The notes beneath the pieces were generated by a model. That model was not told where the DNA came from. It did no database searches and saw only the letters and a list, made by a program, of their open reading frames with translations. Shown in pieces: positions 54,071 through 61,951 of a stretch of 64,000 nucleotides of DNA. The stretch covers positions 1-64,000 of the forward strand of contig CALVTL010000004.1 in the NCBI GenBank assembly GCA_944362555.1. Direction: 5' to 3'. The DNA is from an uncultured Clostridia bacterium (GTDB lineage: Bacteria; Bacillota; Clostridia; Christensenellales; Borkfalkiaceae). The translations under genes were made by a program, and so were the position numbers. Positions within the stretch are counted from its first letter, which is position 1. Each line of letters begins with the position of its first letter.

Positions 54071-54249
54071 CGGGAAAAGAAGGCGCGCGGGAAGGCGGCT
54101 TCCCCTCGGGAAGTGACAACAGGCGAGGGGATTCCTCACGCTCGCCTTCGGCTCGGTTCGGAATGACATAAGGAGTGTCATCCCGTCCGAACGCTCGCCT
54201 TCGGCTCGGTTCGGAATGACATAAGGGACGGCAGGCGGTGATGGGGGCG
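54071..54249. repeat. Interspersed repeats after sigE
   Basis: Two head-to-tail copies of a unit with CTCGCCTTCGGCTCGGTTC and GGAATGACATAAGG (54130-54173 and 54192-54228). The same unit, with its partner GTCATTCCGAGCGAAGCGAG, occurs at 56384-56476. Confidence 0.75.
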
Positions 54250-54564
54250 TTACGAATCGCTTTTTTCGATGCCGAGCAGACATAAAAGCGCCTGCCGCTT
54301 GTCGGGCGGGAGGGCGCGGTCGCGCTCCAGAAGCGCGGTCTCCTCCCTTGTCAAAAGCTGCGGCTCTTCCTCCTCGCGGAAGAACTGCGCAAGGGTCAGA
54401 CCGAACGCATGGCAGAGCTGCTCCAGCACGTCGAGCTTGGGCGGCGTGTTGCGCTCATAGACGGATGCGAGCGTCGACTGCGGGATCAGAGCCTCCTGCG
54501 CAAGGCGGTAGTCCGTCCAGCCGCGCTCATTTTTGAGTTGTCTGATGCGTTCGATCACGTTCAT
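54250..54564 (-). CDS. XRE-type helix-turn-helix regulator
   Basis: 104 residues from the ATG at 54564. The N-terminal 65 residues are a lambda-repressor-like domain (IRQLKNERGWTDYRLAQEALIPQSTLASVYER, LDVLEQLCHAFGLTLAQFF). The short acidic C-terminus is helical and has no ligand domain. An upstream in-frame ATG (54594) cannot be excluded, as neither has a good ribosome site. A 25-base palindrome 45 bases upstream (54609-54633) could be its operator. Confidence 0.88.
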   Translation of the reverse strand: MNVIERIRQLKNERGWTDYRLAQEALIPQSTLASVYERNTPPKLDVLEQLCHAFGLTLAQFFREEEEPQLLTREETALLERDRALPPDKRQALLCLLGIEKSDS

Positions 54565-54608
54565 ATCAAATGAGAAAAAATAACAAACTGCCAAAAACGT
54601 GGGAAGGT

Positions 54609-54633
54609 GCGGGTGTCAGAATCTGACACCCGC
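54609..54633. promoter_or_regulatory. 25-base perfect palindrome
   Basis: GCGGGTGTCAGA and TCTGACACCCGC flank a central A. It may be an operator for the nearby regulator, or a terminator hairpin (followed by TTTCGCTTT on the plus strand). Confidence 0.6.
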
Positions 54634-54854
54634 TTTCGCTTTATATCACCGCGCCCGCCGCCCTTCAAACAGCGCGCCCGCCGCAGGAACGTTCAACAAA
54701 GCGAGGGGGGGGGTATGTCTTTGATGATGCGTTCGCCGTCGCGAACATAAAGCACGACCCGTATAGGGACGGGAGCAGAAATCGGCGGATCCCGGCAGGG
54801 AGTGCCGAGGAATATTATACCACGCCGCGGACTACAAAATATATCGCAGAAAAG

Positions 54855-54883
54855 TTGACAAAATATTGTTTTTGCGGTATAAT
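54855..54883 (+). promoter_or_regulatory. Promoter of the SipW locus
   Basis: TTGACA (54855-54860), 17-base spacer, TATAAT (54878-54883). Confidence 0.88.
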
Positions 54884-55179
54884 GAGGTCGAAATCAAAAA
54901 TGTTTTTTATGAATTTCACGCGCATTTTGTGTTGATTGTTTTCAAACGGCGCACATACATATTTGCATAACGCACCCCGTTTTGCGCATACGTTGTACAA
55001 AAAACGGGTCAGATTACGCGAAGATTTATAACCGAAAAGGGGCGTTTTTCGCTCCGCAGCCCACCAGGTTCACGTTTGTGGTGATACACAATGTGAACGG
55101 GTTTGTCGTCTTTTTTTGAAAAAATTTTTTTCTGCGGTAAAAAAATTTTCCCCATTTTCCTTTTCATTACGGAGATACC

Positions 55180-56109
55180 ATGGACGTAAAACTCCCTTCT
55201 ATGCAAGACGCGGACAGCGGCGAAACGACAGAGCGCCTTATGCCGCAGCCCAATGAGAGTGCGCCGGAACACGCGGCGGAACAGTCCGCCGCGCCCAAAG
55301 AGCCTATTTTTTCGGAGCGCCCCGAATGCCCCGACGGTAATGAAAAAAATGAACAATCGGGCGGGGAGCAGGCGAAGGGCAAGCGCCGCACGGGCGACAT
55401 CGTCGCCATCGTCATCATGGCGGTGCTCTCCGTTATCCTCATCCCCGTGCTTGCCGTCAACCTTTCCCTTATTATCAAAGGCAGCCTGCGGCAGGACGTT
55501 CCGCCCGATATTTTCGGTGTCGCGCCGCTTGCCGTCACGTCCGGTTCGATGGACGGCAGCGAGGAGGACAGCTTCCCCGAGGGCGCGCTCATCTTCGTCC
55601 GCATTTTCTCGGAGGAGGAAAAGCAGAGTCTGAAGATCGGGGACGTCGTCACCTTCCGCGCCGCCGATAACGCCTATGTCACGCACCGCATCGTGGATGT
55701 CACGACGGAGGGGGAGCAGATCGTCACGGTCACGACGCGCGGCGACGCGAACGCCGTGACGGACGGTGCCATCGCCATCGGGAACGTCATCGGCATCTGC
55801 ACGGGGCACGTCAACGGGCTGGGCGATTTCTCCATCTTTTTGCAGACCCCGTCGGGCATTCTGGTGTTCATCGGCATTCCCGTGCTGCTCTTTATTGCTT
55901 ACGACGTCACGCGCATCATATTATATAACCGCAGGGCGAAGCGGGAGGTTGTCGCGGAGGGCGGGGAACAGCTCGAACAGGCGCAGTCCGAACTTGACAG
56001 CGCGCGCAATGAACTGCGCGACAAAGAGGAGGAGCTCGCCCGTCTGCGCGCCCAACTCGCCGAACGCGTGAAACAGGCAAATTCCGACGAAAACAGCAAA
56101 ACCTCTTGA
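55180..56109 (+). CDS. SipW-type signal peptidase I with coiled-coil tail
   Basis: 309 residues. A disordered acidic N-terminus (1-70) is followed by a membrane helix (about 75-100), then the peptidase core: catalytic Ser in TSGSMDG and His in YVTHRIVDV, the Ser-His (ER/archaeal-like) dyad of SipW and not the Ser-Lys dyad of LepB. GDANAV is a further family block. A second membrane helix (about 228-248) leads to a coiled coil (EQLEQAQSELDSARNELRDKEEELARLRAQL). The extra N- and C-terminal parts are unusual for the family and may tether other components. First gene of the locus. Confidence 0.88.
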   Translation: MDVKLPSMQDADSGETTERLMPQPNESAPEHAAEQSAAPKEPIFSERPECPDGNEKNEQSGGEQAKGKRRTGDIVAIVIMAVLSVILIPVLAVNLSLIIKGSLRQDVPPDIFGVAPLAVTSGSMDGSEEDSFPEGALIFVRIFSEEEKQSLKIGDVVTFRAADNAYVTHRIVDVTTEGEQIVTVTTRGDANAVTDGAIAIGNVIGICTGHVNGLGDFSIFLQTPSGILVFIGIPVLLFIAYDVTRIILYNRRAKREVVAEGGEQLEQAQSELDSARNELRDKEEELARLRAQLAERVKQANSDENSKTS

Positions 56110-56132
56110 CAATTCTCGGGGGGGGGTATAAG
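56106..56132 (+). promoter_or_regulatory. Promoter-like site with G9 tract in the spacer
   Basis: TTGACA (56106-56111) overlaps the stop of the peptidase gene. A 15-base spacer containing G9 (56118-56126) leads to TATAAG (56127-56132). Two more G would give the ideal 17-base spacing. Slippage here could switch transcription of the gene at 56591. Confidence 0.5.
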
Positions 56133-56580
56133 TAGGAATAGACGAGGGCGCGGCAAAGAGCAGCGCTATGATAGTAGCTCCTTCAGTCACTGCGTGACAG
56201 CTCCCTCAAAGAGGGAGCCATCGGACGAGGGTGCGGAGGAATCTGCCCTTGCCTCCCTCCGTGAGGGAGGTGCCGTCCGACGCAAGGAGGAATGTCCCGC
56301 TTGCGGGAGAATTCCGACGAAGCGGCGCACGAGCCCCAAGGGGGCGAAGTGGCGGAGCGAGGAATCCCTCGGACTCTCCCCACGTCATTCCGAGCGAAGC
56401 GAGGAATCCATTGGGAAGAGATAAAGAGCGAGGAGATTCCTCACACTCGCCTTCGGCTCGGTTCGGAATGACGTAAGGGGCGTCATTCCACCCCACACAA
56501 GGCGGGAAAAATTACACCAAGGTAAAATCGGCGACTGTGCCACACGCGTTGCCGTTTTACATAAAAACAAATTGAAAGGA
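56133..56580. repeat. Cluster of interspersed repeats between sipW-type gene and 56591
   Basis: No gene. Copies of CTCCCTCCGTGAGGGAGGTG (56252-56271), GTCATTCCGAGCGAAGCGAG with GAATCC (56384-56409), GATTCCTCACACTCGCC with GGTTCGGAATGACG (56435-56474), and a degenerate unit with CTCCCTCAAAGAGGGAGCCA near 56202. Related units are at 24431-24700 and 54120-54230, and inside the gene at 57753. Confidence 0.72.
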
Positions 56581-56590
56581 GTAGGAAAAA

Positions 56591-57334
56591 ATGACAAAGA
56601 AGAAGAGCATCATCACGAAGTTGTTTGTTGCGCTTGTCGCACTGACGCTCATCAGCTGCTGCTTCCTCGGCAGCACGTTCGCGCGCTACACCAGCGGCGG
56701 GAACGGAAGCGCTACGACGAACATTGCACTGTGGGATGTCAGCCTTACCGGTGCAGGTTCGTCCGGGGCTTTCGATGTATCGCTTGCCGAGAAACTTACG
56801 CCCTCTGCGGAAGAGTATAGCGACGCCAAAGATCGTACGAACACCACGGGTAAGGTTCTCGTTGCAACGATCAAGTACAACATTGAAGTCGCAGGCAACC
56901 TGACGATCACCGCATCCGATCTTTTGCCCGTGTTCAACACCGGTACTAATCAGGCGGGGACTGCTTATGCAACCGCACTTGGCTCGGGAATGTCCGTGGG
57001 CGAAGGTGCTGTTACGGGTACGCCTTCGCAGGATCAGTTCAACAAGGTGTTCGAGTTGAAACTGTATACGGGGACGGATCAAGGCGGAACAGGAAGCCAA
57101 GACTACACCAGCGGAAGCGAAATCACGATGACGGTTGGTTCTGCGCAGACACTGTACGTCTTTGCGGAAGTGACTTGGACGTCGCTTGATACGGATGCAA
57201 CGCTTTCCGGCACGAGTGAGACGCTTGCAGATGCCATCGACACTTGGTTTGGTGAAAATCTTGCATCTCTTTCGACGACGTTGACGTATAAGGCAGTTCA
57301 GAGCGCCCAGATCCCCGCAGCATCGGGTGACTGA
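56591..57334 (+). CDS. TasA/camelysin-like secreted protein with SipW-type signal
   Basis: 247 residues. The signal sequence has a basic start, a hydrophobic core (LFVALVALTLISCCFLG) and the SipW-type end STFARYTSG. The mature part (about 33-247) is beta-rich, Thr/Gly/Ser-rich and has few charged residues, as in TasA and CalY matrix fibre proteins. It ends without a sorting signal. GGAGTAGG is the ribosome site. Codon use is AT-richer than in its neighbours, which may mean high expression or foreign origin. It sits between two SipW-type peptidases, its probable processing enzymes. Confidence 0.8.
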   Translation: MTKKKSIITKLFVALVALTLISCCFLGSTFARYTSGGNGSATTNIALWDVSLTGAGSSGAFDVSLAEKLTPSAEEYSDAKDRTNTTGKVLVATIKYNIEVAGNLTITASDLLPVFNTGTNQAGTAYATALGSGMSVGEGAVTGTPSQDQFNKVFELKLYTGTDQGGTGSQDYTSGSEITMTVGSAQTLYVFAEVTWTSLDTDATLSGTSETLADAIDTWFGENLASLSTTLTYKAVQSAQIPAASGD

Positions 57335-57752
57335 TTTTTCAAAAATCAGAACGAACAATTTTTTTCCAGACTTCTAAAAAATAATTGCCGTGCCGCGTAG
57401 GTGTGGTATCGATGGCAGGGCGTAAACGCAGACATTCGTCGCATCGGCAAAAGGGCTTTTTGAAAAAAGTCCGCTCCCTTCGCGCACCTTAAAAAGGCGC
57501 ACGCGTCCCTCCCTTTTGGGGGGTGCAGGAAGGGTCGTCGAAGGTGGCGAGAGGTCTGCAAGCGGGGAAAAATTTCCCGTGCGTCCGCTGTGTACGCTTT
57601 CCGCTATGCGGTCAAAGCGTACACAGAGCTCACGGGCGAAGAAAAAATGGGGAAAGGATGAGACCATTTTAGCCTCTTCTATAAGGGGGGCAGTCGCATT
57701 GCCGCACGTTTTGAACGGGTGCAGTATTGCAGGATAGCATAATGGAGACATT
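57331..57752. repeat. Intergenic region with hairpins
   Basis: CTGATTTTT-C-AAAAATCAG (57331-57349) closes the 56591 gene and may act as a terminator. A large inverted repeat lies at 57576-57636: CCCGTG and CACGGG outside, TGTGTACGCTTT and AAAGCGTACACA (57589-57600 with 57614-57625) inside, and CCGC-TAT-GCGG in the loop. The part 57470-57560 looks like a worn copy of the interspersed repeats. Nothing else is recognised. Confidence 0.65.
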
Positions 57753-59840
57753 ATGAGCGAACAGGATAAGGAAAACAAAATCGTCCCCGACGAAGAACGG
57801 GAGAATGCCGCCTCCGTGCAGGAGGAGCTTTCCGCTGCCGCGAACGACGCCGACGGGGTGCAGGTAGAGGGCGGCGAAGGCACGCAGGAAGAGGGCTTCC
57901 CCTTGGGGGGAAGCTGTCCCAAAGGGACTGATGAGGGGAACGGCACTGTTTCTCGTCATCCCGAGGAGCCGCAGAGCGGCGACGAGGGATCCCATGGGGC
58001 AGCGACAGAGAGTGAGGGGATTCCTCAATCGGCTGCGCCTCATGACGGAATGACGGAAAAAGAAGGCAGTGAAGGCGCGGACGACGATGCTCTTGCCTCC
58101 CCTGTGCAAGGGGAGGTGGACGACGCGGATGCGTCGGACGGAAGGGTTGTAGAAGGCAGCGAGGGCGGGATGCCCGTTCTGCCGCCGATGGAGAAGCGGG
58201 AGCGGCTGACGTTCGCCGAGAAGATGTCGGAGGCGGGCTATGTCGTAGGCCGCCGTTACGACGCGGTGAAAAACGCCTTTTTGAGCTACAAATCGACGTT
58301 AAAGCGCCCCAAACCGCTGCATTGCCGGTTCTCCACCAACAGCGAGACGTTCACCGTCGGGAAGAAACTCCTCGCCAAGCTGGTCTTGGTGAGCGGTTAT
58401 CTGCGCCTTTTTGTGGCGCTCGATCCCAAGGCATACAACGAACAAAAATACCATCATAAGGATTATACCGAGGTCGCCCGTTACGAAAAGACCCCGCTTA
58501 TGATCAAGCTCTCGTCCGACAGGCAGGAAAAGTACGCCGTCGAGCTCATCGACGATCTGATGCGCGCCAATAACTTTGAGCCGGACGAGAACTATGTGCC
58601 GACCGACCAGGCGGACGTGTTCATGACCGCCGCCCGCACGCGCAAAAAGACCAAGGTGGTCTATGTGCCCGTGCCCGTCGGCGGCGCGGGAGGGGACGCC
58701 GCCGCAGAAACCGCCGCGGCGCAAGACGGCGCGCAAAAAGAGGGCTTCCCCTTGGGGGGAAGCTGTCCCGAAGGGACTGATGAGGGGGACGGCGCGCAGG
58801 AAACGAGCGAAGCCCCTCATCCGTCTGCTGCGCAGACACCTTCCCCCGAGGGGGAAGGCAGCGAGGCGGCGCTTTCCGAAACGGAAGAGCTCACCCCCGA
58901 GGGGGAAGGCGGCGAAGGCACGCAGGACGACGATGCTCTTGCCTCCCCTGTGCAAGGGGAGGTGGACGACGCGGATGCGTCGGACGGAAGGGTTTCCGAA
59001 GGCAGCGAGGGCGAACCCGCAGCGCCCGAACGGGAGAGCAGCGAAGAACGGGCGCTCGTTCCTGCGCCCGACGCCATCGACGTCAAGCTGCCCCGCCGCG
59101 GGCGCGTCCGCAACAAGAAGGGCGAGCGGTGCGGCAAGATCCGCCGCAGCGTCTGGTACTCCGAAGAGGGCGACACGCGCGGCGAGTTCCGCAAAGAGGA
59201 GCGCAACGTCTTCCTCTACTCCGACAAAGAGCGCAGGTGCTACGTCGATAAGAACAACAACATTTTAGCGCTCGACCACACCTATGTTGCCACCATCCAT
59301 CGCACGTCGTGGCTGCCCATCCTCATCATCGTGATCATCCTCGCCATCGCGACGGTTTTGTCGGTGGTGCTCGGCGCATACTTCTTAAATCGCAGCGTTG
59401 ATTACGCGCCCGTGCTGTTCATCGCGCATGAGGACGGAACGCAGTGGCAGGACGAGGAAGATCTGCCCGTCTTTGTCAACGAGACCTTCGGCGACGCCAA
59501 AGTCGCCCCGGGCATGGAGGGCAGTTACCGCTTCTCCCTGCGCAACGATAACGACGACGCGCTCGTATTCTCCCTTCTCTTTGAGGAGGAGAATGAATAC
59601 GGCATCGGGCTTGTCTACAAATTAAAGCGTGACGGCGTGTATGTTTCGGGCGCGGAAGGTCACCTTTCGCCCGGGGAGCTGGGCGTCACCGAGATGACCA
59701 TCGAAGCCCGCTCCACCACGGTATTCGAGATCGAGTGGTATTGGGCGCACAACGACGAGGCAGACACCGCCGCGGGCGAAGCTGCCGCCGACTACACCCT
59801 GCATATCGCGTTCAGCGCCTATGTGAGCGATCGGGCGTGA
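57753..59840 (+). CDS. Large acidic membrane protein with in-frame genomic repeats
   Basis: 695 residues. The N-terminal 530 residues lack a signal and are probably cytoplasmic; they are very acidic and hold a folded core (about 160-310, with FSTNSETFTVGKKLLAKLVLV). A basic patch precedes one membrane helix (about 517-540, PILIIVIILAIATVLSVVLGAYF), and the last 150 residues (beta-rich, VAPGMEGSYRFSLRNDNDDALVFSLLFEEE) are outside and resemble the TasA/camelysin fold. Residues 47-135 and 329-415 are encoded by copies of the genome's interspersed repeats (peptides such as EGFPLGGSCP and DALASPVQGEVDDADASDG). It may anchor the secreted fibres to the cell. Second gene cluster of the SipW locus. 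Confidence 0.75.
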   Translation: MSEQDKENKIVPDEERENAASVQEELSAAANDADGVQVEGGEGTQEEGFPLGGSCPKGTDEGNGTVSRHPEEPQSGDEGSHGAATESEGIPQSAAPHDGMTEKEGSEGADDDALASPVQGEVDDADASDGRVVEGSEGGMPVLPPMEKRERLTFAEKMSEAGYVVGRRYDAVKNAFLSYKSTLKRPKPLHCRFSTNSETFTVGKKLLAKLVLVSGYLRLFVALDPKAYNEQKYHHKDYTEVARYEKTPLMIKLSSDRQEKYAVELIDDLMRANNFEPDENYVPTDQADVFMTAARTRKKTKVVYVPVPVGGAGGDAAAETAAAQDGAQKEGFPLGGSCPEGTDEGDGAQETSEAPHPSAAQTPSPEGEGSEAALSETEELTPEGEGGEGTQDDDALASPVQGEVDDADASDGRVSEGSEGEPAAPERESSEERALVPAPDAIDVKLPRRGRVRNKKGERCGKIRRSVWYSEEGDTRGEFRKEERNVFLYSDKERRCYVDKNNNILALDHTYVATIHRTSWLPILIIVIILAIATVLSVVLGAYFLNRSVDYAPVLFIAHEDGTQWQDEEDLPVFVNETFGDAKVAPGMEGSYRFSLRNDNDDALVFSLLFEEENEYGIGLVYKLKRDGVYVSGAEGHLSPGELGVTEMTIEARSTTVFEIEWYWAHNDEADTAAGEAAADYTLHIAFSAYVSDRA
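57891..58152 (+). repeat. Interspersed repeats within the 57753 gene, block 1
   Basis: In order: a unit with CTTCCCCTTGGGGGGAAGCT (57891-57945), a worn copy of the GTCATTCCGAG unit and its inverted end (57954-58055), and a unit with CCTCCCCTGTGCAAGGGGAGG (58089-58150). All are read in frame without a stop. Confidence 0.8.
58740..58996 (+). repeat. Interspersed repeats within the 57753 gene, block 2
   Basis: A second copy of the CTTCCCCTTGG unit (58740-58794), an inverted copy (58810-58860) and a 69-base copy at 58926-58994 that is identical to 58080-58148 and in the same reading frame. Confidence 0.82.
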
Positions 59841-59841
59841 T

Positions 59842-60372
59842 ATGCGCAGAACGGTCCGTATCATCAAAGGCGTGATAAAGGGCGTACTTCTCGCCATCGT
59901 CGGCGTCCTCGCCCTTTACAGCGTGTATATGCTCATTGCGCGCTACGCCTTTCACAACGAAATGCCCTCCTTTTTCGGGCTCTCGTTCGCCGTTGTGGCG
60001 ACGGGCAGCATGGAGCCTGCCATCTCGGCGGGGGATGTCATCGTCGTCTGCGCGCAGGAGACGTATGAAGAGGGCGACATTGTCACCTATTATTCCGAAG
60101 ATTTTCAAGGCTATGTCACGCACCGCATCGTGAGCAAGACGGGGAACGCCGTCATCACGCAGGGAGACGCCAACAACACGCAGGACTCGCCCATCACCGA
60201 GGGCGACATCGTGGGCAAGGTCGTCTCCGTATGGCGCGGGTTCGGCAGCGTCGTCAACTTTTTGCAGACGCCGCTCGGGCTGTTCAGCGTACTTGCGGGC
60301 GGTGTGGTGCTGTGGCTTCTGACCGATCTTCTGACGGGAGCATTTGGGAAAAAAGATGAACAGGAAGATTAA
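59842..60372 (+). CDS. SipW-type signal peptidase I
   Basis: 176 residues, the minimal SipW size. Membrane helix at about 10-32, catalytic Ser in ATGSMEPAIS, catalytic His in YVTHRIVS, the GDANNTQDSP block, and a second helix at about 147-168. It starts one base after the 57753 stop and overlaps the next substrate gene, so it is probably the peptidase dedicated to the proteins encoded at 60356 and 61948. It shares the Ser-His dyad with the enzyme at 55180 but lacks its extra domains. Confidence 0.92.
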   Translation: MRRTVRIIKGVIKGVLLAIVGVLALYSVYMLIARYAFHNEMPSFFGLSFAVVATGSMEPAISAGDVIVVCAQETYEEGDIVTYYSEDFQGYVTHRIVSKTGNAVITQGDANNTQDSPITEGDIVGKVVSVWRGFGSVVNFLQTPLGLFSVLAGGVVLWLLTDLLTGAFGKKDEQED

Positions 60373-61951
60373 GAAAAAAAAGATCCCCATTCTTTCCTAT
60401 CTTTGCTATCTTCTCGTCGTGAGCGTGCTGTTCACGGGCGTCACTTTTTCGCGCTATTCCACCGCCACGAGCGGCGATCTGGGCGCGAATGTCTCGCCGT
60501 TCATTGCGTCGTACCGCATCGACAATCTCTCTTCCAACACCTACACCAACGCAAATTTCTGGCTGGAAAACAACACGCAGCAGGGCGTGTCGCGCTATGT
60601 GCGCTTTACGGTCGCAAACCATCGCCCCGCGTCGGAGGCGGCGGGCGCGACAGAACTCACCAGCGACGTCGATCTCTCCTCCAAGATCCGTTTTTATCTC
60701 CCCGCCGAGTTTGCCGACAATCTCGCCATTCAGCTTTTGGGGGAGGACGGCAATGCGGTGATGCCGCAGATCGTCCTCGGCAATCTGATTTATCAGATAA
60801 CGGAAGATCCGGTAAAACATACCCATACAGAAGGCGACATCACGACCGATCTGGGCGAGTATTATGATTATGTTTTAAATAGTTCGAACAAGAAGCAGTT
60901 TGTAGATTATACCACAAATCCGAGAACCATTGAAACGAGCGGCTTCCGCGATTATGCGGCTGCCGCCTGCACCGACGCCACCCTTACCATGAGCGGCGGG
61001 CTGGATACAGACGGCGGCACCATCACCGCAAAGTGGAATACCACCAACACGCTTACCATCACGGCGTCAAAGACCATGCAGACGTATTCCGTCGGCTTCC
61101 GCCGTGTCGAAGGCGCGGGCGACAACAAAAACGAAAACGCGATCATGCCGCAGCTCTTTCTCGATCTGGAAAAGGAGATGACGTTCTACACCGTCGAGCT
61201 GGATATTCCCACCGTCATGCAGTTGACGGGCGGCACGCAGCAGGAGCACACCTTCGATCTCTACCTCGCCCTCACCGACAACATTCAGAGCGACGACCTC
61301 GACGTCAATTGGACGGAGGACCACGATTCCCTTCTTACCAATGGCGGCACATTCAACGGCGCGACGGTCACGGGCTATCACTTCGACTACGACGCAGCCA
61401 TTTATAAGAAAGTGGACGGAAAGTGGCAGGAGAGCGGCACCACGCAGATCCGCGTGCAAAAGACGTTTGCAAGAGATAAAGAGCCCGAAAAACTCACCTT
61501 CCACCATGTCGCGCCCATCAGCGAAACAACGGTGAGCTACGTCCATCCCATCGAAGATTTTTATACATTTGCAGATAACAAATTTAAGCAATTTATGGAA
61601 AACGACGCGCCCGCGAAGCCCGCGGACATTGCCGCTGCGCAGACCCTCTTCGGGCTGTGCTCGCAGTTCCAGGCGACGCGCGATCAGAACGTAGATCCCG
61701 AATACTATATTTCCTTTGCGGGCGTCCCCGACGACCCGTTCTACCTCGATTATGCAGGGCAAACGGGAGAAACAGGAGCAACGGGAGAGACCGGCGCAAC
61801 GGGAGAAACGGAGCAAACGGGGGAGGCGGCTCCCAAACAGACGACCATCTTAATGTCGTTGAGTAAGAGTTTTTACACAAGTCTGACGGTGGTATTCACG
61901 CAGACGTCATTGCCGCGCACGCAGGGCGGTGCGGAAGGAGGCAGCGTATGA
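60356..61951 (+). CDS. Secreted protein with SipW-type signal and short collagen-like segment
   Basis: 531 residues from the ATG at 60356, inside the end of the peptidase gene; a TTG four codons earlier is less likely. The lysine-rich start and hydrophobic core end in GVTFSRYSTA, the SipW-type site. The mature part is beta-rich. Near residue 465 a collagen-like Gly-X-Y run, GQTGETGATGETGATGE, stands before the C-terminus. No sorting motif or membrane anchor is visible. The stop overlaps the next start (ATGA). Confidence 0.78.
   Translation: MNRKIKKKKIPILSYLCYLLVVSVLFTGVTFSRYSTATSGDLGANVSPFIASYRIDNLSSNTYTNANFWLENNTQQGVSRYVRFTVANHRPASEAAGATELTSDVDLSSKIRFYLPAEFADNLAIQLLGEDGNAVMPQIVLGNLIYQITEDPVKHTHTEGDITTDLGEYYDYVLNSSNKKQFVDYTTNPRTIETSGFRDYAAAACTDATLTMSGGLDTDGGTITAKWNTTNTLTITASKTMQTYSVGFRRVEGAGDNKNENAIMPQLFLDLEKEMTFYTVELDIPTVMQLTGGTQQEHTFDLYLALTDNIQSDDLDVNWTEDHDSLLTNGGTFNGATVTGYHFDYDAAIYKKVDGKWQESGTTQIRVQKTFARDKEPEKLTFHHVAPISETTVSYVHPIEDFYTFADNKFKQFMENDAPAKPADIAAAQTLFGLCSQFQATRDQNVDPEYYISFAGVPDDPFYLDYAGQTGETGATGETGATGETEQTGEAAPKQTTILMSLSKSFYTSLTVVFTQTSLPRTQGGAEGGSV

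Larger units (their letters stand above)
54565..55179. other. Intergenic region and leader of the SipW locus
   Basis: No gene is supported. It holds the palindrome at 54609-54633, a G9 tract (54705-54713) followed by TATGTC, and the promoter at 54855-54883. A leader of about 290 bases follows, with hairpins CCCGTTTT/AAAACGGG (54976-54983 with 55001-55008) and GTTCAC..TTTGTG/CACAA..GTGAAC (55068-55098), then T7 at 55111-55117. The leader may carry an attenuator for the operon; no known riboswitch was recognised. Confidence 0.6.
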
